Source: Erythrobacter sp.
Lineage (GTDB): Bacteria; Pseudomonadota; Alphaproteobacteria; Sphingomonadales; Sphingomonadaceae
Direction of reading: 5' to 3'
Assembly (NCBI GenBank): GCA_024642565.1
Contig: JAHEAV010000001.1
Location: 62,001-126,000, forward strand
Length of the DNA: 64,000 bases
Numbering within the stretch: position 1 is the stretch's first letter; each line of letters starts with the position of its first letter. Below are positions 35,002 through 42,577 of the stretch, piece after piece. The notes beneath the pieces are model-generated. The model saw only the letters and a program-made list of their open reading frames with translations. It did no database searches and was not told where the DNA came from. The position numbers and the translations under genes were made by a program.

Positions 35002-36441
35002 TCAGTTGGCTATGCCGAGATTGGCGAGAACTGGCAGGAAGATATTCGCCAGCAAACACAGCATGATGCCAGCCAGTCCCAGTGCAAGATGCCCGGGGCC
35101 AACAACCTTGAAACCGTACAGCCGGTAGACTGCCAATATCCGCATTATGGCCAGCATGGCCATCGCCACGGCAAAACCGATTGCTGCACCCATTGCGCCG
35201 TATTGCCCGGCCAGCAGCCATACCAGTGACACTTCCACGGCCAGGGTAACAACCACCATGCGCGGCGGCCATCGGGGGTTGCGGTACACCATCGGCAATT
35301 CGCATAGACCGAAACTGCCATCCATGAGTTCACCAAGCAGAATGATGACAACCACCAAAGTCCCCAGCGCGAAACCTGATCCGAACCAGTCGAGGATCAG
35401 CTGACCGAAAATTACGAACAGACAGACAATCGCCAGTTGAGTGGCAAAAATGAACAGGACCAGACGGCTGAGGTGTGCCCCTATTGTTGCCAGTGAACGG
35501 CTCTGCGCAACAATCGGCGCCAGCATCGGTTCGAACAGATAACGGACCTTTTCGACTACAGTGCCGATCTGCTGCGCCAAATAATAAACCCCGGTCGCCT
35601 TTGGTCCTGCGACCATGGCAAGCAGCAGAATGTCGATGCGTCTAAAGGCGAAGACACCTGTATCGTTCAGTGCAATCGGCCAACTGCCTCGCGCCAAGGC
35701 GACCACACCGCCAAATGTCGGCCGCGCGCGAAGCGTTTGCCCGGCAGCCCCGAATGCCTTGATCATTGCAAGCAGGCTGGCGGCTGCCGATAGCAATAGC
35801 GAGCCAACATAGGCCAAGAGCAGGGCTTGTTCCGAAGTGATCACATGGCCGGAGGGAAGCGTGAGCCCCTTGACCCCGTAAAAAGCGAGGATTCCCAGCA
35901 GCAGAAAGCTCCACGGTTTGACCAGCGCCTTGACCAGCGTGTCCCAAAAAACTGTGCGGAAATGGCGGGTGGCGGTGGTTGCGACCTCGGTCAATGCAAT
36001 CAAGGGCACACCCAGAATGAGGAATTGGGACCCAGTCAGCGAACTGGCGGCAATCGATGGCCAGACTATCCAGAGCACGGCCATGACTGCGCCGGAAAGT
36101 GTAATCACCAGAATGACGGCTTCGACGATATGCTGGCCAGGGTTGGCGGCTGCTTCGTCCTCGCCCAGTTTGCCGAGCAGGGTCTTGCTAAGGCCGAAAG
36201 TGGCGAAGGCGGCGAGCAATTCGAGCAGGGCGACCGTTTCGCCAAGCCGCCCAAAATCGGCAATGCCATACATCCGCGCAACGAATGTCAGCAGCAGAAC
36301 CCGGGCGAGCATACGAACCCCGAAGCCGCTGAGGATTTGCCATGCCCCGCGCCGTAAATCACGCCGTTCGCCGGCCAAAACCTGTCCTTCAGTATTCAAG
36401 AGCGGCGTCTTTCTGGCGCAAGGGAAGGGGGAAACCGGCAA
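35002..36441 (-). CDS. Polysaccharide flippase (MOP/MurJ-Wzx superfamily)
   Basis: 479 residues with 12-14 membrane segments, opening with a cytoplasmic stretch then GAWQILSGFGVRMLARVLLLTFVARMYG in pieces, as in Wzx/RfbX-type lipid-linked oligosaccharide flippases. The central RRIDILLLAMVAGPKATGVYYLAQQIG closely matches the corresponding part of the second flippase at 58617-60131, so the two are paralogues. It is divergent by 70 bp from a glycerophosphotransferase-like gene, suggesting export of a lipid-linked glycan made by the following cluster. Confidence 0.9.
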   Translation of the reverse strand: MPVSPFPCARKTPLLNTEGQVLAGERRDLRRGAWQILSGFGVRMLARVLLLTFVARMYGIADFGRLGETVALLELLAAFATFGLSKTLLGKLGEDEAAANPGQHIVEAVILVITLSGAVMAVLWIVWPSIAASSLTGSQFLILGVPLIALTEVATTATRHFRTVFWDTLVKALVKPWSFLLLGILAFYGVKGLTLPSGHVITSEQALLLAYVGSLLLSAAASLLAMIKAFGAAGQTLRARPTFGGVVALARGSWPIALNDTGVFAFRRIDILLLAMVAGPKATGVYYLAQQIGTVVEKVRYLFEPMLAPIVAQSRSLATIGAHLSRLVLFIFATQLAIVCLFVIFGQLILDWFGSGFALGTLVVVIILLGELMDGSFGLCELPMVYRNPRWPPRMVVVTLAVEVSLVWLLAGQYGAMGAAIGFAVAMAMLAIMRILAVYRLYGFKVVGPGHLALGLAGIMLCLLANIFLPVLANLGIAN

Positions 36442-36511
36442 GCACGGCAGCCATATAGGTATGGCGGGTAGCTTGTAGCAATGCGGACACGGAAAATATC
36501 GTCAGCCCAGT

Positions 36512-37762
36512 GTGGCTGGTATCCTGTCAATTCATGCCTTATTGGCTCAAATCACTGTGCCGCCAATCGTCATATCTCGCACCGCTGCCCCCCGCCTGAA
36601 GGTCGGATTCCTCTATAATCACGAGGAATTGCATCAGGTCGCGCATACCGCACCGATCATCCCCAAATTGCAGAAATTGGCACCAGATGTGCAGGTGGAT
36701 GTCATCACTTCCGGTGATAGCCAGAGTGAGGCAGTCATGCGTCATCTCGATCCGCAGCTTCCAACGCCACAGTTTCGGCGGCTCGAAATCGGCAAGGCGG
36801 TCAAGATTGTCGAGCGGCTGACCGGGGGCATTGTTCCGCTAAGCCGGATTGGCGGGTTGGCGGCTAATCTGGATCTTCTGGGCAGTTACGATGCACTGGT
36901 GGTTCCGGAAACCACTACGACATTGCTTCGTACCCGCTTCAAGATGGACAGGCCGCGATTGATATTCTGCCCCCACGGCGCCGGTGACCGCAGCATCAGC
37001 GTGTCGCCCGACATTGCCCATTTCGATTTCGTCCTGCTTCCGGGAGAAAAATCGCGCGATCGGATGCTATCGGAAGGAATAATCCGTCCCGGCAAACACG
37101 CCGTGATCGGATATCCGAAATTTGATGCGCGCCATCTGGCAAAGCCCCAGAAGTTTTTCAGCAATGATCGCCCGACTGTGCTGTACAATCCGCATTTTGA
37201 TCCGAGGCTTTCATCCTGGCATGATTTCGGAATGCCTATCCTGAATTATTTTGCCGGGCAGGATCGCTACAATCTGATTTTCGCGCCGCATGTGATGCTG
37301 TTCCAGCGAAAGCTGCTGGCGTCTGTCGAACACCGCAAGCTCCGAATCCGAAAGTCAGTCCCTGCCCGATACTATGCGCTCGATCATATGCATATCGATG
37401 TTGGTAGCAGCAAGAGCGTGGATATGTCCTATACGCGTAATGCCGACCTTTATCTGGGTGATGTCAGCAGTCAGATCTATGAATATATCGAACGTCCACG
37501 ACCGGCAATTTTCCTGAACTCGCACGGGGCGGTGTGGCAAGATGATCCCAGCTACGCCTTCTGGCATTTCGGACAGGTGATTGATGATCCAAAGTCCCTG
37601 CCTGATGCGCTCGACAAAGCATTTCCGCTGAGCGAGGCCTTTCGTGAACGCCAGGCCGCCGCTTTTGCCCAGACATTTGACATTGATCCGGACATCGCAT
37701 CGGCCAGCAAGGCTGCGGCGGCGATCCACGCCTTTCTTGCCAGCGAATTTCCCGCGCAATGA
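36512..37762 (+). CDS. CDP-glycerol glycerophosphotransferase-like protein
   Basis: 416 residues from a GTG at 36512; the first 25 or so residues are weakly protein-like and a start near 36557 is possible. The fold is GT-B-like: FCPHGAGDRS (about 150) resembles the HG motif of TagF/TagB, NPHFDPRLSSWHDFG and DVSSQIYEYIERPRPAIFLN resemble the C-terminal nucleotide-binding part with a conserved DxSS. TagF-type enzymes transfer glycerol phosphate to a lipid-linked acceptor. It overlaps the PAP2 gene by ATGA. A role in a phosphoglycerol-containing surface polymer is inferred. Confidence 0.7.
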   Translation: MAGILSIHALLAQITVPPIVISRTAAPRLKVGFLYNHEELHQVAHTAPIIPKLQKLAPDVQVDVITSGDSQSEAVMRHLDPQLPTPQFRRLEIGKAVKIVERLTGGIVPLSRIGGLAANLDLLGSYDALVVPETTTTLLRTRFKMDRPRLIFCPHGAGDRSISVSPDIAHFDFVLLPGEKSRDRMLSEGIIRPGKHAVIGYPKFDARHLAKPQKFFSNDRPTVLYNPHFDPRLSSWHDFGMPILNYFAGQDRYNLIFAPHVMLFQRKLLASVEHRKLRIRKSVPARYYALDHMHIDVGSSKSVDMSYTRNADLYLGDVSSQIYEYIERPRPAIFLNSHGAVWQDDPSYAFWHFGQVIDDPKSLPDALDKAFPLSEAFRERQAAAFAQTFDIDPDIASASKAAAAIHAFLASEFPAQ

Positions 37763-38367
37763 TGCTTGTCCTTGGTCTTATCGCGGCATTGGCCCTTGTT
37801 CCGCTTGCGCTTCTGATCCGATCGCGCGCCTTGGCCGCGTTTGATGTGCGGACCCTTGCCCTGGTCCGTGGACTGTTTCCTTCCGGTGATAGTGCCGGGC
37901 ACAGAAAACTATGGACCACCATGCGTGATGTCACCGCATTGGGCGGCGATCTGGTGAGCGGCCTCGTCATGGCGAGCGGAATCGCAATTCTGGCGCACAA
38001 CGCCGACTATGCCGGGCTCGGGTTTTTCGCTGCACTCATGGGCGGGACGCGGCTGGCTGGATGGATACTAAAGAAGTTCATCGCTCGGGAACGGCCGCCG
38101 TCGTCGGACCATGCGCTGGATATTTTCACTAGCAGTTTTCCCAGCGTCCATACCGCCATGGGTTTCGTATCCAGCTTTGCGATTGCGCAATTTCTGGTGG
38201 CCGGTGATGTCACCGCCGCAGCAGCCTTGGGCATCGGAGCCTTGGTTTCGGCACTGATCGGCCTGACCCGGATGTTTTTTGCGGTGCATTGGCCGTTGGA
38301 TGTGCTGGCTGGCTGGTTGCTGGGCCTGTCGGCTTGCAGCCTCGCAATCCATTGGCTGCAAGCGTAG
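37759..38367 (+). CDS. PAP2-family phosphatase
   Basis: 202 residues with about six membrane segments. The three-part phosphatase signature is present: KKFIARERPP (KxxxxxxRP, about 95-105), FPSVHTAMGF (PSxH, about 128-136) and RMFFAVHWPLDV (SRxxxxxHxxxD, about 170-180). It dephosphorylates a lipid pyrophosphate or phosphatidyl compound at the membrane. The overlap with the upstream glycerophosphotransferase-like gene suggests recycling of the lipid carrier or trimming of the product of that enzyme. Confidence 0.9.
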   Translation: MMLVLGLIAALALVPLALLIRSRALAAFDVRTLALVRGLFPSGDSAGHRKLWTTMRDVTALGGDLVSGLVMASGIAILAHNADYAGLGFFAALMGGTRLAGWILKKFIARERPPSSDHALDIFTSSFPSVHTAMGFVSSFAIAQFLVAGDVTAAAALGIGALVSALIGLTRMFFAVHWPLDVLAGWLLGLSACSLAIHWLQA

Positions 38368-38377
38368 GGCAACTGGT

Positions 38378-39205
38378 GTGAACGATACGATCATCAAAAT
38401 GGCCGACGGTCCGACAATGCCCGAAGGTGGTTGGACTGCTATAATACTTGCCGGACAGAGACCGGGTATTGACCCTCTCGCCGCGCATTGCGGCCAAAAC
38501 TACAAGGCCTTGATACAGGTCGGTGGGCGTTCGATGCTGGCGCGTGTGGCAGATGCGCTCCTGGCTGTTCCTGCCGTCACGCGGATCGTGATCCTCGCGC
38601 AGGAGCCGGAGAGGCTGCTTACAGGCGATGCAGCGCCTTTGAAGGACGAGCCCAGAGTTGCGCTTGCCCCAAGCCAATCCGGAATCGCCGCCAGCATTGG
38701 CGCGATCGCCGGTAGCGATATTGCCCCCTGGCCAGTGCTGGTAACCACCGCGGATCACGCCTTGCTGACGCCGGCGATGGTGGAAGAATTCCTCTCCGAA
38801 ACATTTGGAACTGATCTTGCCGTGGCCGTGGGAGAGCGGCGGATTGTCGAGGCCGGTTACCCGCAAACGCGCCGGACCTGGCTGAAATTCTCAGACGGAC
38901 ATTATTCTGGCGCGAACCTGTTCGCGTTGCGGAATGCAAAGGTGCAACCGGCGCTGATCCTCTGGTCCGGCGTTGAGCAGGACCGGAAGAAGGGGTTGGC
39001 AATCATGTCGCAATTCGGCCCCTGGTTACTGCTGCGTGCGCTTACTCGCACGATTTCCTTTGCAGACGCATTGACGCAGGCAGGCCGCAGACTCGGTCTT
39101 GAAGCGAGGCCCGTAGTCATGTCGCAGCCGGAAGCGGTAATCGATGTCGACAAACCCGCCGATCTGGCGCTGGCAGAGGAAATCCTGCGCAATGCCGGCC
39201 AATGA
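38378..39205 (+). CDS. MobA-like nucleotidyltransferase
   Basis: 275 residues from a GTG 11 bp after the PAP2 stop (AGGG upstream); an ATG at 38399 has no ribosome site. The NTP-transferase fold begins TAIILAGQRPGID and has the usual NYKALIQVGGRSMLARVADAL with the conserved Lys, LVTTADHALLTP with the metal-binding Asp, and VIDVDKPADLALAEE at the end. It makes an activated NDP-sugar or CDP-alcohol; with the glycerophosphotransferase-like neighbour, CDP-glycerol-type activation is a possibility. It overlaps the glycosyltransferase gene by 14 bp. Confidence 0.82.
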   Translation: MNDTIIKMADGPTMPEGGWTAIILAGQRPGIDPLAAHCGQNYKALIQVGGRSMLARVADALLAVPAVTRIVILAQEPERLLTGDAAPLKDEPRVALAPSQSGIAASIGAIAGSDIAPWPVLVTTADHALLTPAMVEEFLSETFGTDLAVAVGERRIVEAGYPQTRRTWLKFSDGHYSGANLFALRNAKVQPALILWSGVEQDRKKGLAIMSQFGPWLLLRALTRTISFADALTQAGRRLGLEARPVVMSQPEAVIDVDKPADLALAEEILRNAGQ

Positions 39206-40313
39206 TCCTGCCGACCGGCCAATCGTGCATTTCCTGTATGAACCTGGCGCTGGCGGGTTGGACCGGGTCGCCATCTTGCTCGCCAACGCAATGGCTGCGC
39301 GCGGTTTGGCGAGCGAATTGTGGCTCACCCGGAAAGACGGGCCGTTGGCCGGGCTGATTTCGGATCAGGTCAGAGTCCGGCTGGTTCCGGCCCCGAAACT
39401 TGGAAATCGGGGCATGCGCCTGTTCCTGCAGATACCCAGCCTCGCCCGGATGATACGCAAATTTCAGCCGCGAGTGATGTATTCTGCCGGTAACCAGAGC
39501 AATCTCAATATTGCACTGGCCCGCAATCTGGCCGGCGCCGCGGACACGAGGATTGTCCAGAAAATCACCAATCCTGTGGTCCGGCCAGAAATGGGAGCCG
39601 TGACAGGATGGCTGCGCAGCAGGCGCTTTGGTCTGACCGCATCGCTTGGCGATTTATGCCTGACCCTGACAGCAGCGGATGCGCGGACCAATGCTCGGCT
39701 CATGCCCGGTGCGGCGGATCGTTTCCAGGCAGTCCGGAATGCCTATATAGATGATGCAATGCTGGCACGCGGTGCGGTGCCGCGAACCCGATCTGCGGGG
39801 GCTCCGGCGAAGCTCCTTTCGGTCGGACGCCTGGCCTATCAGAAAGATCAGGCGACGATGCTGCGTGCGCTGGGACGGATCGCCGATTTGCCATGGACGC
39901 TGCGTTTGCTGGGTGATGGCCCGCTGAGATCTGAACTGGAAGCACTGGCGGGCGCGCTCGGCATTGCGGACCGTGTTCGGTTCGAAGGCTTTGTCCAGGA
40001 TCCGGGTGAAGCCTATGCCGCTAGCGATATCATGTTGCTTTCATCCCGTTGGGAAGGGTTTCCTGCCGCACCACTGGAAGCCATGGCCGCGGGCTGCGAT
40101 GTCGTCGTGACCGATTGCAGCGAAGGGTTGAGTGACATTTTCACAGGATTGGGGCGTGTGCCGGTACCGATTGGGGACGATGCCGGCCTTGCGCTGGCAA
40201 TCCGGCAGGCAATCGCCCGCGCGCAGCCGCCGCCAGCCATGCGGGATCTGGCCGGGCAATATGCCGTTGAAGCGTCAGTTACCGATCATCTGCGGCTCGC
40301 TGGATTGGGGTGA
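39192..40313 (+). CDS. GT4-type glycosyltransferase
   Basis: 373 residues from the ATG at 39192, inside the end of the previous gene. GT-B fold of family GT4: an N-terminal HFLYEPGAGGLDRVAILLANAM, then LLSVGRLAYQKDQATMLRAL (about 212-231) and the E-x7-E-type motif SSRWEGFPAAPLEAMAAGCDVVVTD in pieces near 290-310. It is cytoplasmic and probably adds a sugar to a lipid-linked acceptor, the last step of the cluster starting at 36512 that the flippase at 35002 would export. Confidence 0.9.
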   Translation: MPANDPADRPIVHFLYEPGAGGLDRVAILLANAMAARGLASELWLTRKDGPLAGLISDQVRVRLVPAPKLGNRGMRLFLQIPSLARMIRKFQPRVMYSAGNQSNLNIALARNLAGAADTRIVQKITNPVVRPEMGAVTGWLRSRRFGLTASLGDLCLTLTAADARTNARLMPGAADRFQAVRNAYIDDAMLARGAVPRTRSAGAPAKLLSVGRLAYQKDQATMLRALGRIADLPWTLRLLGDGPLRSELEALAGALGIADRVRFEGFVQDPGEAYAASDIMLLSSRWEGFPAAPLEAMAAGCDVVVTDCSEGLSDIFTGLGRVPVPIGDDAGLALAIRQAIARAQPPPAMRDLAGQYAVEASVTDHLRLAGLG

Positions 40314-40413
40314 GACGACATGCTTGTCGGGCGGTGCCAGTCGGCCTAAGATGGCGCTGGGTCAGAATTCGGCAGTAACATCTGTATTTGGCGCGTCGGG
40401 GGACGGTACGTAG

Positions 40414-42354
40414 ATGACCGATAACATGTCTGACGAAAACTCCGCGGCTGACCAGTCGAGCATATTCGTCAGCTATTCCCGAACCGATCAGAAACATGTC
40501 TTGCCGCTGGTGACCGCATTGGAACAGGCCGGGTATTCGGTGTGGTGGGACGGGCTGCTTGAAGGTGGCCAGCGGTTCCTCAAAACAACGGAAAGTGCGC
40601 TTGAAAATGCGCGGGCTGTTGTCGTCTTGTGGACGGCGGATTCGGTAAATTCCCATTGGGTGCACGATGAAGCCACGCGGGGCCGTGACCGGCGCTGCCT
40701 GGTGCCTTTGGCGATGGACGGGATAACGCCGCCACTCGGATTCCGTCAGTTCCAGACGATTCCGCTCCAGTCTGCCCATTTGAAGCCGGGCGATCCGGGC
40801 CTGGCGGCCATGATCCGCGCCGTTGCTGCGTTGCATGATGGGCCAGCGCCGCAACCGCTGCCTGCCGCAACCGTTGCCGGAAACGGCTTGCGGCCGACCC
40901 GGCGCGCGGTACTCGGCGGCGCTGCGGCAGCGGCGGGTGCAGGGGCACTGGGGGCCTGGTGGGCGGGCTTGATTGGCGGGCATCCAGCAGAAGCCAACAG
41001 TGTGGCGATCATGCCGTTCGATAATATCAGCAATGATCCGGCCAAGACCTATTTCACTGATGGGCTGGCTGCTGAGGTCCGTACACGCCTGTCCCGCAAT
41101 CCCTTGCTCAAGGTTGCGGCGCAGACATCGTCCAACGCCTTCCGGGACAGCGATCAGGATGCGCGGTCGATTTCGCGCGCGCTCAGGGTCAATTACCTCT
41201 TGGCGGGCAGTGTCCAGCTTGCCGCCGATACGCTGAGGATCAGTCTGGAGCTGGTCAATGGCAAAACCGGTTTCAGCGACTGGAGCCAGACTTACGACCG
41301 GCCTACGACCAATATCTTCGCGGTGCAGGACGAGATCGCCAATGCGGTGACTTCGGAGCTGACCCGCCAAATCGTCGAAGGCGATGCCAGCAATGTGGCG
41401 GGCACTAGTAATCTGGCGGCCTATGACGCCTATCTTCGCGGACGCGAGCAGTTCGACAATGCCGCAGACCAGAGTGACGATCAGGCGGCTCTGGCCAATT
41501 TCGATGCAGCGATTGCCGCAGACCCCGACTTTGCGCTCGCTTTCGCGGCGCGTTCGCGTTCGTTGACCGTGATGGGCAACCAATATGATCAGGGCGCCCA
41601 GCGCCGCCGGCGATACAAAGACGCGATTGAAGCCGCCAAGCGCGCCGTTGCGCTTGCCCCCGACGATGCCCAAACACAATCGGCGCTCGGCTTTGCCCTG
41701 TTCAACGGGACAATCGATGCGAAGGCGGCACGCGCCCCTTACGAGAAATCTTACCAATTGGGCTCAGGAGATGGGGATGTCGTCAGCCGTTACGCCCTGT
41801 TTTCTGCCCGCAGTGGCCGCTTTGACGAAGCGCGCAAGGCAATTGCGCGCGCCGCCGAACTGGACCCGTTGAATGCGCGAATCTACCGGCAGCAAGGCGA
41901 GATCGAGTTTTCTGCAGGCGCTTATCAGGCCTCAATACCACCGCTTAAAAAGGCCATTGAGCTTAGGCCGGGTCTGACATTTGCCCATGCGGCCATAGGG
42001 GCTGCCAGGTTGATGCTGGGCGATATGGCTGGGGCGAAAGCGGAATATGAAGTTGAGCCGGGTAGCCTGTGGCGCCTGCCGGGTCTGGCAATCATTGCCC
42101 ACCGCATGGGACAGCTTGCAGAGGCCCAGGCAGCCATGGCTCAATTGATCGCGGAACATGGCGACAATTCGCTCTATCAACAGGCACAGGTGCTGGCCCA
42201 GTGGGGCGAAACGGACAAGGCCCTTGCCGCCCTTGAACACGCACGCAGTGAAGGGGACGCAGGGCTGGTCTATCTACGTAACGATCCCTTCCTTGACCCA
42301 CTGCGTGATACATCGGAATTCAAGCGCCTGCTGGGCGCGCTTGGTTTCTATTAA
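40414..42354 (+). CDS. Membrane-anchored TIR domain protein with TolB-like and TPR domains
   Basis: 646 residues. Residues about 15-140 are a TIR domain (SIFVSYSRTDQKHV; WWDGLLEG) with E86 in SHWVHDEATRG at the position of the NADase catalytic Glu. A basic RPTRR stretch then a small hydrophobic segment at about 165-189 predicts one membrane anchor with TIR in the cytoplasm. Residues about 195-335 resemble the TolB-like/FlgO-type domain of adenylate-cyclase-like proteins (VAIMPFDNIS, FTDGLAAEVRTRLSR), and about 345-640 are TPR repeats (ALAPDDAQTQSALGFALF, AAELDPLNARIYRQQGEIEF). It precedes the GNADR protein by 31 bp and may be an NAD-consuming effector controlled by its outer part. An ATG at 40426 is an alternative start. 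Confidence 0.88.
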   Translation: MTDNMSDENSAADQSSIFVSYSRTDQKHVLPLVTALEQAGYSVWWDGLLEGGQRFLKTTESALENARAVVVLWTADSVNSHWVHDEATRGRDRRCLVPLAMDGITPPLGFRQFQTIPLQSAHLKPGDPGLAAMIRAVAALHDGPAPQPLPAATVAGNGLRPTRRAVLGGAAAAAGAGALGAWWAGLIGGHPAEANSVAIMPFDNISNDPAKTYFTDGLAAEVRTRLSRNPLLKVAAQTSSNAFRDSDQDARSISRALRVNYLLAGSVQLAADTLRISLELVNGKTGFSDWSQTYDRPTTNIFAVQDEIANAVTSELTRQIVEGDASNVAGTSNLAAYDAYLRGREQFDNAADQSDDQAALANFDAAIAADPDFALAFAARSRSLTVMGNQYDQGAQRRRRYKDAIEAAKRAVALAPDDAQTQSALGFALFNGTIDAKAARAPYEKSYQLGSGDGDVVSRYALFSARSGRFDEARKAIARAAELDPLNARIYRQQGEIEFSAGAYQASIPPLKKAIELRPGLTFAHAAIGAARLMLGDMAGAKAEYEVEPGSLWRLPGLAIIAHRMGQLAEAQAAMAQLIAEHGDNSLYQQAQVLAQWGETDKALAALEHARSEGDAGLVYLRNDPFLDPLRDTSEFKRLLGALGFY

Positions 42355-42385
42355 CCTTCGACCCGGCAAAAGAGGAGAGGCCGTC

Positions 42386-42562
42386 ATGGCAAAGAAGCCC
42401 GAAGCTGGAAAGAAGCCCGCCAAGCCTGCTGGAGCGCGCGGCAATGCCGACAGGGGCAATGCCGACAGGGGTAATGCGGATCGCGGCAATGCAGACCGTG
42501 GAAATGCAGACAGGGGTAATGCGGATCGTGGGAATGCAGACCGTGGAAATGCCGATCGGTAG
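42386..42562 (+). CDS. 58-residue protein of eight perfect GNADR repeats
   Basis: The ORF starts at an ATG with AGAGGAGAGG 7 bp upstream, 31 bp after the TIR gene, and is likely co-transcribed with it. Residues 1-18 are basic (MAKKPEAGKKPAKPAGAR); residues 19-58 are eight uninterrupted GNADR units, then stop. It has no signal peptide, hydrophobic stretch or Cys. It does not fit the A(D/N)Lxx pentapeptide-repeat helix pattern. Codons differ between units at third positions and for Arg while the peptide is invariant, pointing to selection on the protein. It ends 15 bp from the stop of the convergent STAND ATPase. I recognise no family; a protease substrate is my hypothesis. Confidence 0.75.
   Translation: MAKKPEAGKKPAKPAGARGNADRGNADRGNADRGNADRGNADRGNADRGNADRGNADR
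42440..42559 (+). repeat. Eight 15-bp tandem repeats encoding GNADR
   Basis: Units 1 and 2 are identical (GGCAATGCCGACAGG). Units 3-5 and 6-8 form a 45-bp higher-order repeat differing at five bases, all synonymous. AAT for Asn is constant; Gly uses all four codons, Ala three, Asp two and Arg AGG, CGC, CGT and CGG. Confidence 0.95.
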
Positions 42563-42577
42563 AGTTACTTTCGCGGC

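Noticed and set aside
40279-41757. Long minus-strand open frame (492 codons) antisense to the TIR protein
   Set aside because: It lies opposite a gene with clear domains, is rich in Arg, Gly and Ala with no domain pattern, and reflects low stop frequency in GC-rich antisense frames.
42440-42559. CRISPR-like array
   Set aside because: The 15-bp units are contiguous without spacers, in frame, and encode GNADR; no cas gene is present.
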